Assembly: GCA_003647715.1 (NCBI GenBank)
Contig: QMNJ01000034.1
Location: 1-11,662, forward strand
Length of the DNA: 11,662 nt
Source of the DNA: Candidatus Coatesiibacteriota bacterium
GTDB lineage: Bacteria; RBG-13-66-14; B26-G2
Reading direction: 5' to 3'
Positions 7,588 through 11,662 of this stretch are shown piece after piece; position 1 is the first letter of the stretch, and each line of letters starts with the position of its first letter. Made by a program: the position numbers and the translations under genes. The notes beneath the pieces were generated by a model. That model was given only the letters and a program-made list of their open reading frames with translations, did no database searches and was not told where the DNA came from.

Positions 7588-8529
7588 TCAGATAATAGCC
7601 GCCTCACGCATCCAGATAATCTGCTTCTCAATCCCCTCTCTTATCTCCACCCCCGGCTGATAATCAAGAAGCCCCCTCGCTTTATCTATACTGGCAAGCG
7701 TCCCTTTAACATCGCCAGGCATCATACCAACTCTTCTAACCTTCACCTCCTTACCCAGCATCTCTCCTATCATATAAACCACCCGTTCTACACTCTCTGC
7801 CCTGCCCGAACCGATATTGATAATCTCATCTCTTATATCCCTCTCTACTGCGCTCAGTATCCCTCTGACCACATCAACGACAAAGGTGAAGTCCCTGTGC
7901 ATACTGCCACTTCCGTATATCTCCACCTCTCCACCCTTACTCACTGCTTTGATGAATCTATAGATTGCCATGTCGGGTCTCTGCCTGGGTCCATAGACAG
8001 TGAACAGGCGGAGAATAACAGAACTCAAGCCATACTGCTTTGAATACAATTTCACTAACCTCTCTGCTGACTCTTTGGTTATAGCATAAGGGGATATTGG
8101 CTCAGGTGGTAAGTCCTCCGTAAGCGGGCTTTCGTCTCTGTCGCCATATACAGATGACGACGAAACATGAACCAGACGAACACCGGTTCTATTTTTTAGC
8201 ACCTCCAGCAGGCGCTGGGTAGCAAGCACATTGTTCTCCACATAATCAGAGAAACTGGTTCCCCAGCTCTGCCTGACCCCCGGAAGCGCTGCAAGGTGGA
8301 CAACAATGTCAAAATCAATCTCGCCAAGCCACGAGGGGTCAATCAGTGTGCGCTCCATAAAGGTGAATCTGTCGTTATCAAGCAGACCGGAGATGTTTGC
8401 CTCCTTCACCTCTCTGGCGTAATTAGGCAGGAAGGAGTCAATGCCAATTATCTCGTGCCCTGAGGTGACCAGCGCCTCCGCAAGGTGAGAACCGATAAAA
8501 CCGGCGGAACCTGTGATAAGAATCTTCAT
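7588..8529 (-). CDS. NAD-dependent nucleotide-sugar epimerase (extended SDR, UDP-glucuronate/UDP-glucose 4-epimerase-like)
   Basis: The 313-residue protein has the extended-SDR nucleotide fold TGSAGFIGSH (6-15, G7/G10/G13). Its catalytic set is VSSSSVYG at 122-129 and the Y-x-x-x-K in PYAITK (147-152; Y148, K152). LRLFTVYGPRQRPDMAIYRF (173-192) and MHRDFTFVVDVVRGI (210-224) are substrate-domain signatures. MMPGDVKGTLASIDKA (269-284) is reminiscent of UDP-glucuronate 4-epimerases of the CapI/LspL type, though GalE-like or dehydratase activity cannot be excluded without a substrate-specific residue check. It would supply a UDP-hexuronate or hexose donor to the glycosyltransferases. It is the first gene of the minus-strand cluster; the site before the ATG is weak (GGA about 11 nt upstream). 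Confidence 0.85.
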   Translation of the reverse strand: MKILITGSAGFIGSHLAEALVTSGHEIIGIDSFLPNYAREVKEANISGLLDNDRFTFMERTLIDPSWLGEIDFDIVVHLAALPGVRQSWGTSFSDYVENNVLATQRLLEVLKNRTGVRLVHVSSSSVYGDRDESPLTEDLPPEPISPYAITKESAERLVKLYSKQYGLSSVILRLFTVYGPRQRPDMAIYRFIKAVSKGGEVEIYGSGSMHRDFTFVVDVVRGILSAVERDIRDEIINIGSGRAESVERVVYMIGEMLGKEVKVRRVGMMPGDVKGTLASIDKARGLLDYQPGVEIREGIEKQIIWMREAAII

Positions 8530-8583
8530 ATCAGGATAATTCCAGTTATTTTAACATCTTAAATGCATTACCACATATCTTAA

Positions 8584-8589
8584 ATTATA
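8584..8589 (-). promoter_or_regulatory. Possible -10 element for the epimerase-glycosyltransferase transcript
   Basis: The minus strand reads TATAAT here, 54 nt before the epimerase ATG. No good -35 hexamer lies 16-18 bp farther upstream. A palindrome, AATGCATT, lies at 8562-8569 just downstream of it. AT-rich sequence makes a chance match possible. Confidence 0.3.
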
Positions 8590-8634
8590 AACTATCTGGA
8601 TTAAAACCCGATTACACCAATTTCCAAATGCTTA

Positions 8635-8662
8635 TTGACTGTGTGGTTCAAAACAGTATAAT
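8635..8662 (+). promoter_or_regulatory. Sigma70-type promoter of the lipoprotein gene
   Basis: TTGACT at 8635-8640 and a perfect TATAAT at 8657-8662 are separated by 16 bp, only slightly shorter than the ideal 17. Transcription would begin near 8669, giving a leader of about 20 nt that contains GGAGG at 8681-8685, 6 nt before the ATG. This is the most convincing promoter in the window and predicts good constitutive expression. No operator is evident. Confidence 0.75.
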
Positions 8663-8691
8663 CATCACGATAACTATTAAGGAGGAATGTT

Positions 8692-9453
8692 ATGTATTTT
8701 AGAAGGGGTTTACTGTTATTTTCAGTTCTGATGGTGGTTCTTACCATATTCTCCTGCGATGAAGATGGTGATAACCTTGAGAGTTATATACCCAATGAGG
8801 AGGGTTCAACCTGGGTCTATAGTGTAACCGACAATACAATAGGCACATTTACACGCACTGTCAAGGTGAAGGGTGAAAGAGTAATAGGCGAGACCACCTG
8901 TCAGATAATGGAGGATACTAAATCAAATGCACCCGAAGATGTTATGCGAACCTTCTTCCACGACAACGAGATAAACACAGTGAGTATCTACGGCTATGAG
9001 AGTGTGACCGACGGCAATGTAAACTGGACACACTATTTTACAGAGGCATGGGTTGAGTATTACTACCCATTCGTAGTGGGTTCAAGTTTGACTATCATTG
9101 ATGAAAAGGGAATGAACCCGACCGATGTTCCATTCATCTACTTCCCCGACGATGACATAGACGACGATGGTGTGGATGACACCATAGACCTGACCATAAT
9201 CGCCTATGTTCAGTCACAGGAGGATATAACCGTCCCGGCGGGGACCTTTGAGGACGCATTCAAGATATATACCGATGGCGATATGACCTTCCACCTCTCT
9301 ACCTGGGGAGACATAAGCGTGGAGATGGATAACTACTCGTGGAACAAGCCACATATAGGCAGGGTTAAGAACGACACCACTATTGATTATGATACTGAAT
9401 ACATACCCGATTATGAATCACATTCTGAACTTACAACATATGAACTTCCATAG
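8692..9453 (+). CDS. Acidic secreted lipoprotein of unknown function
   Basis: The 253-residue protein begins with MYFRR, a hydrophobic core (GLLLFSVLMVVLTIF, 6-20) and a lipobox-like I-F-S-C with C22 as probable lipidated cysteine. Asp follows at +2, a residue that in E. coli keeps lipoproteins at the inner membrane; whether that holds here is unknown. The mature part is strongly acidic. YIPNEEGSTWVYSV (32-45) and ITVPAGTFEDAFKIY (179-193) match a pattern I associate with short beta-rich lipoproteins of FCB-type bacteria, which have no assigned function. A calcium-loop-like D-x-D-x-D-G-x-x-D lies at 155-163. The gene stands alone on the plus strand with its own promoter and ribosome site (GGAGG at 8681-8685), divergent from the epimerase gene. 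Its last 23 bp overlap the decayed CDF gene on the other strand. Function is not assignable; the coding call is firm. Confidence 0.85.
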   Translation: MYFRRGLLLFSVLMVVLTIFSCDEDGDNLESYIPNEEGSTWVYSVTDNTIGTFTRTVKVKGERVIGETTCQIMEDTKSNAPEDVMRTFFHDNEINTVSIYGYESVTDGNVNWTHYFTEAWVEYYYPFVVGSSLTIIDEKGMNPTDVPFIYFPDDDIDDDGVDDTIDLTIIAYVQSQEDITVPAGTFEDAFKIYTDGDMTFHLSTWGDISVEMDNYSWNKPHIGRVKNDTTIDYDTEYIPDYESHSELTTYELP

Positions 9454-9616
9454 CAGTGATGGCAACGATAATTGATATGAAGTCGGCGGTGTAGCGAAGG
9501 GCATCACACATCAAGGATGGGGAGTAAGTTACAATCCCATTCCCTACATACTCAATGACCATTAGTAGGTTTAAGACGATTGCGATTATAAGCTTCTCTT
9601 CTTCCCATCCCAACAA
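9431..9616 (-). pseudogene. Truncated cation-diffusion-facilitator (CDF) transporter remnant
   Basis: The 61-codon frame encodes only the first two membrane helices of a CDF metal-efflux protein. KLIIAIVLNLLMVIEYVGNGI (residues 8-28) corresponds to helix 1, and SLMCDALRYTADFISIIVAI (34-53) to helix 2. In typical relatives the latter reads D-A-L-H-x-x-x-D; here the metal-ligand His is Arg (DALRYTAD). A TAA follows EVHML, so the other four helices and the cytoplasmic domain are missing. The only start is TTG (9614-9616), with no good Shine-Dalgarno site. It lies 13 bp behind the FetB-like gene and overlaps the lipoprotein gene tail-to-tail by 23 bp. It is most likely a decayed third gene of a metal-efflux operon. 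A functional small membrane protein is less likely. Homology is from remembered family patterns. Confidence 0.6.
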
Positions 9617-9629
9617 TGTCAGTTGCCGT

Positions 9630-10397
9630 TTATAGTTTTAATATGTTTTTCTCTTCGGTAAAAACCAGTTGTTCATTCTTGTTAAAGAGAAATCTTGGCA
9701 TAAGAAAAGAAAGAACCATAATTGATATGGACACACATCCAACTATCATATACATAACGATTATCTGTAACTTCGCCGCTTCAATAGGGCTTGCACCTGC
9801 TATGAGCATTCCCATAAAGGCACCAGGTAACTGTATTATACCGGCTATCTTTAGCATGTTTATCCTTGGTATGAGTGATGCTCTCACAGCGGACTTCAAA
9901 AGGTGGTGTATCGCCCTTCTTGGACTTGCTCCAAGTGAGAGTGCTGACTCAACTATGTGCCTTCTGTCTCTCGTCTGGGATATAAGCCGTTCAAGCGCAA
10001 TAATTATACTATTCATAGTATTGCCAATTATCATACCACCGAATGGAATAAAATATCTCGGGGTCGTATCTATCACTCCAAATGCTATCAGAAAACCAAG
10101 CGTTAGAATAGAACCCGCAATTATTGATACCCAAGTAATAATAAATACACCCCTTATTCCACCAACCTGTCTGTGAGCAGTAAATGATGCCACAACCGAC
10201 ATTGCTACAAGTAGCAAAATCTGATAAACAATACCTTCAAGTTGAAATATAAAATGAATGATATATCCAACTGCTATAAGTTGAACAAAAGACCTGACCA
10301 TTCCAATCAACAGGCTCTTCCTTAAGCCCATCTGTAAAACTGTGCTTAATATTATTGCGACGGCAATCAAGACCGAAGAGAGTGCAATATCAAGCAT
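9630..10397 (-). CDS. fetB: FetB/UPF0014-family ABC exporter permease
   Basis: The 255-residue integral membrane protein matches the FetB (YbbM, UPF0014) family, whose E. coli member works with FetA in iron export and peroxide resistance. Hydrophobic segments lie near 4-20, 37-52, 57-72, 84-108, 118-136, 185-202 and 209-235. Family-typical stretches are IPFGGMIIGNTMNSIIIALE (117-136), ESALSLGASPRRAIHHLL (150-167, the likely coupling helix for the ATPase) and INMLKIAGIIQLPGAFMGML (179-198) followed by IAGASP. Length is normal for the family. It starts 2 bp after the ATPase gene with a strong GGAGG at 10404-10408, 6 nt before the ATG, so the pair is clearly co-expressed. Substrate is inferred from the family: iron or another metal or toxic compound. 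The metal-efflux remnant immediately downstream fits that role. Confidence 0.88.
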   Translation of the reverse strand: MLDIALSSVLIAVAIILSTVLQMGLRKSLLIGMVRSFVQLIAVGYIIHFIFQLEGIVYQILLLVAMSVVASFTAHRQVGGIRGVFIITWVSIIAGSILTLGFLIAFGVIDTTPRYFIPFGGMIIGNTMNSIIIALERLISQTRDRRHIVESALSLGASPRRAIHHLLKSAVRASLIPRINMLKIAGIIQLPGAFMGMLIAGASPIEAAKLQIIVMYMIVGCVSISIMVLSFLMPRFLFNKNEQLVFTEEKNILKL

Positions 10398-10399
10398 AT

Positions 10400-11080
10400 C
10401 TAACCTCCAATTCTCTCAAGCATATCAGCCAGCTTGTCCGCTCCATCTCTATATATAACCCTCCCACTGTCTATAAGAATCCCTTCCCCTCCTATTCGTC
10501 TAACCTGCTCCGTTAAATGAGAAACGAAGACAATAAGTATCTCATCCTTCCTCACCAGATTATGAACAAGTGTCTCTATTGCACGGACGCTGGCGGGGTC
10601 CAAGGCAGATGTTGGTTCATCAAGCAATAGCACTGATGGTCTTAGAGCGAGAGCCCTTGCTATCATCATTCTCTGTGCCTCACCGACAGAGAGTTCATCT
10701 GCCATCACACCAGCAAAGTCCACAGATAGACCAACCTGCCTAAGCAATCCTGCGACATCAACATCATTTCCCAACTGTTTAGGACCAAATCCTATATTCT
10801 CCTCCACCGTCCCCGGAAGTGGTGCAGGTGTCTGAAAGACAATTCCAACTTCTCTTCTCAATCTCCTTGGATTTATGGACCTTATATCTCTTCCACGATA
10901 CAGTATTGTCCCCCTATCAGGTTCATCAAGGCGATTGAACAATCTAAGAAGGGTTGACTTCCCTGAACCGCTTGGACCGACTATCATAAATACTCCTGAC
11001 TCGGGGGTTTCAAATGATACACCACGAAGGACTGTTTTTTCTCCTCTGTTTTTGCTGACATCTTTGAATGCGAAAACCAT
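10400..11080 (-). CDS. fetA: FetA-like ABC transporter ATP-binding protein
   Basis: The 226-residue ATPase has every expected motif: Walker A GPSGSGKST (35-43), Q-loop Q83 in VFQTPAPLPGTVEENI, signature LSVGEAQRMMIARALAL (130-146, with LSVGE for the more usual LSGGQ), Walker B VLLLDE (150-155), D-loop SALDP and switch H188 in VSHLTEQ. The small size and the partner permease indicate the FetA (YbbL) type rather than a PstB, despite the PstS gene nearby. It would energise export through the FetB-like permease. The ATG at 11078-11080 gives the usual FetA-like opening (MVFAFKDVSKNRG). No Shine-Dalgarno site is seen before it, so start efficiency may be low or the message may be nearly leaderless. 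No promoter is clear in the AT-rich upstream gap. Confidence 0.88.
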   Translation of the reverse strand: MVFAFKDVSKNRGEKTVLRGVSFETPESGVFMIVGPSGSGKSTLLRLFNRLDEPDRGTILYRGRDIRSINPRRLRREVGIVFQTPAPLPGTVEENIGFGPKQLGNDVDVAGLLRQVGLSVDFAGVMADELSVGEAQRMMIARALALRPSVLLLDEPTSALDPASVRAIETLVHNLVRKDEILIVFVSHLTEQVRRIGGEGILIDSGRVIYRDGADKLADMLERIGG

Positions 11081-11285
11081 AACTTGTGGTTATTTTAACA
11101 ATAAAATTAACTGCATTTTCACCTAAATATATTAACAAAAAATCAAAATTACATATCATCTTGGTTTTTTCATTTCTAATTTTCACTCGTTTCACAATGT
11201 AATACACTAATAACATTAGGATTAGGAATATTAACCAAGAGCAAATATAAATACTTTACAAAAAATACTGTAATAATATAATAGC
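11081..11285. other. AT-rich intergenic spacer
   Basis: This roughly 200-bp stretch separates the PstS terminator from the FetA-like gene. It holds a tandem ATTAGG pair (11215-11226), a short inverted repeat CTAAT-AAC-ATTAG (11207-11219) and an A-run (11260-11265). I find no convincing -35/-10 pair for the fetA-fetB transcript, no recognisable Fur or Pho box, and no plausible gene. Confidence 0.5.
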
Positions 11286-11315
11286 AGAGGAGAGAGGTTG
11301 ATACCCCCCTCCTCT
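11286..11315 (-). terminator. Hairpin terminator behind pstS
   Basis: As minus-strand RNA the two 13-nt arms (11303-11315 and 11286-11298) pair along their whole length around the 4-nt loop ATCA, with two G-U wobbles. On the plus strand the same positions are A-C mismatches, so the structure is tuned to minus-strand transcription. It begins 26 nt after the PstS stop codon. The following bases are T-rich but interrupted, with a clean six-T run only about 20 nt later, so it is an imperfect Rho-independent terminator. Confidence 0.7.
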
Positions 11316-11341
11316 ATTGTAGAAGGCAGAGAGAGTATTGA

Positions 11342-11662
11342 TTATTTTAAGGGGATGTATCCAACCTCTCTCACTATTTTCTGACCTTCATTGCTGAGGA
11401 CGAAGTCAACCACATCATTAGCCGCCTTAATGGCATCTGACTTGAGATAAAGATATAGAGAACGTGCTATCGGGTATTCACCACTAAGAATAAGTTTCTC
11501 AGTTGGTTCTACTCCATCAATCTTTATTGGCTTAACATCACCTGTTATATAGCCAAGACCAATATAGCCAATAGCTCCCTCAGAACCCTCAACTGATGAG
11601 CGAACAGCGGCATTTGATGCCTGCATAAGAGCATCCACCCTCAACTTCTCATCCTTCAGAAC
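11342..11662 (-). CDS. pstS: PstS-type phosphate ABC transporter substrate-binding protein, C-terminal fragment
   Basis: The last 106 residues of a periplasmic phosphate-binding protein run in from the right edge. SNAAVRSSVEGSEGAIGYI is followed by GLGYI, then VEPTEKLILSGEYPIARSLY, LYLKSD and FVLSNEGQKIVREVGYIPLK at the very C-terminus. This order is that of PstS and related PBP-like domains. The frame stays open to the window edge, so its start and signal peptide lie outside. A TTG at 11642-11644 is an internal codon, not a start. A hairpin terminator follows 26 nt downstream, indicating it is the last gene of its transcript. PstS normally delivers phosphate to the PstCA permease with PstB; those genes are not in view. 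The ATPase at 10400-11080 belongs to FetB instead. Confidence 0.85.
   Translation of the reverse strand, partial: VLKDEKLRVDALMQASNAAVRSSVEGSEGAIGYIGLGYITGDVKPIKIDGVEPTEKLILSGEYPIARSLYLYLKSDAIKAANDVVDFVLSNEGQKIVREVGYIPLK

Noticed and set aside
9454..9629. Bidirectional terminator between the lipoprotein and fetB genes
   Set aside because: Only a weak imperfect G-rich/C-rich pairing near 9515-9545 was found, without a T tract, and it lies within the CDF remnant.
9616..10176. Long plus-strand reading frame (186 codons) across the fetB gene
   Set aside because: It lies antisense to a permease with strong family motifs, has no ribosome site or recognisable domain, and its length follows from the codon bias of the opposite strand.
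10400..11080. Reading the ATPase as PstB because pstS lies upstream
   Set aside because: A terminator separates it from pstS, and it is 2 bp from a FetB-type permease; PstB would be expected with PstC and PstA.
11010..11216. Minus-strand 68-codon frame overlapping the start of the FetA-like gene
   Set aside because: It runs out of frame into a conserved ATPase gene from AT-rich spacer, with no ribosome site and no domain; its basic tail is an artefact of frame.
11207..11226. Short inverted repeat plus ATTAGG pair as an operator for fetA
   Set aside because: Arms of 5 bp in very AT-rich sequence are expected by chance, and no known metal-regulator box is matched.

Overview
The window is a bacterial chromosome segment of moderate GC content. 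Nearly everything is on the minus strand, so genes are read from high to low coordinates. Arg is often AGA/AGG and Ile often ATA. The genes suggest a diderm-like bacterium: a lipoprotein, a lipid-linked surface-glycan cluster, and Pst and Fet transporters. A lineage such as the FCB group or a poorly cultivated relative (for example WOR-3-like) would fit, but this is only an impression from codon use and protein style; no marker gene is present.

Region 1 (1-8529, minus) is a surface-polysaccharide gene cluster. It opens with an extended-SDR nucleotide-sugar epimerase (7588-8529) and a family-2 glycosyltransferase (6697-7575). A 149-bp AT-rich gap follows, with a perfect 9-bp inverted repeat and a TATAAT box. 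Then come six tightly packed genes: a membrane-anchor-less CapD/WbpM/PglF-type 4,6-dehydratase, a FemAB/GNAT-like N-acyltransferase, a polysaccharide-deacetylase-like protein, a GT-B glycosyltransferase, a DegT-family PLP aminotransferase with a large insertion, and the N-terminus of a Wzx-like flippase running off the left edge. Junctions run from a 14-bp overlap to a 13-bp gap, so this is almost certainly one transcript. Dehydratase, aminotransferase and N-acyltransferase together imply a 4-amino or N-acylamino-deoxy sugar. The glycosyltransferases would place sugars on a lipid carrier, the deacetylase would trim N-acetyl groups, and the flippase would export the unit. No initiating transferase, polymerase or ligase is in the window.

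Region 2 (8530-9453) holds a divergent intergenic region and the only convincing plus-strand gene, an acidic secreted lipoprotein of unknown function. It has a strong sigma70-type promoter and a good Shine-Dalgarno site.

Region 3 (9431-11080, minus) is a FetA-FetB-type ABC exporter pair. Immediately behind it lies a 61-codon remnant of a cation-diffusion-facilitator transporter with a substituted metal ligand, ending tail-to-tail inside the lipoprotein gene. Together these look like a metal-efflux locus, partly decayed.

Region 4 (11081-11662) is an AT-rich spacer, a hairpin terminator readable as minus-strand RNA, and the C-terminal 106 residues of a PstS phosphate-binding protein running off the right edge.

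I see no tRNA, rRNA, CRISPR array, insertion sequence, or phage or defence gene. The features most worth a second look are the apparent CTG start of the flippase, the decayed CDF gene, and the aminotransferase/acyltransferase/deacetylase combination.
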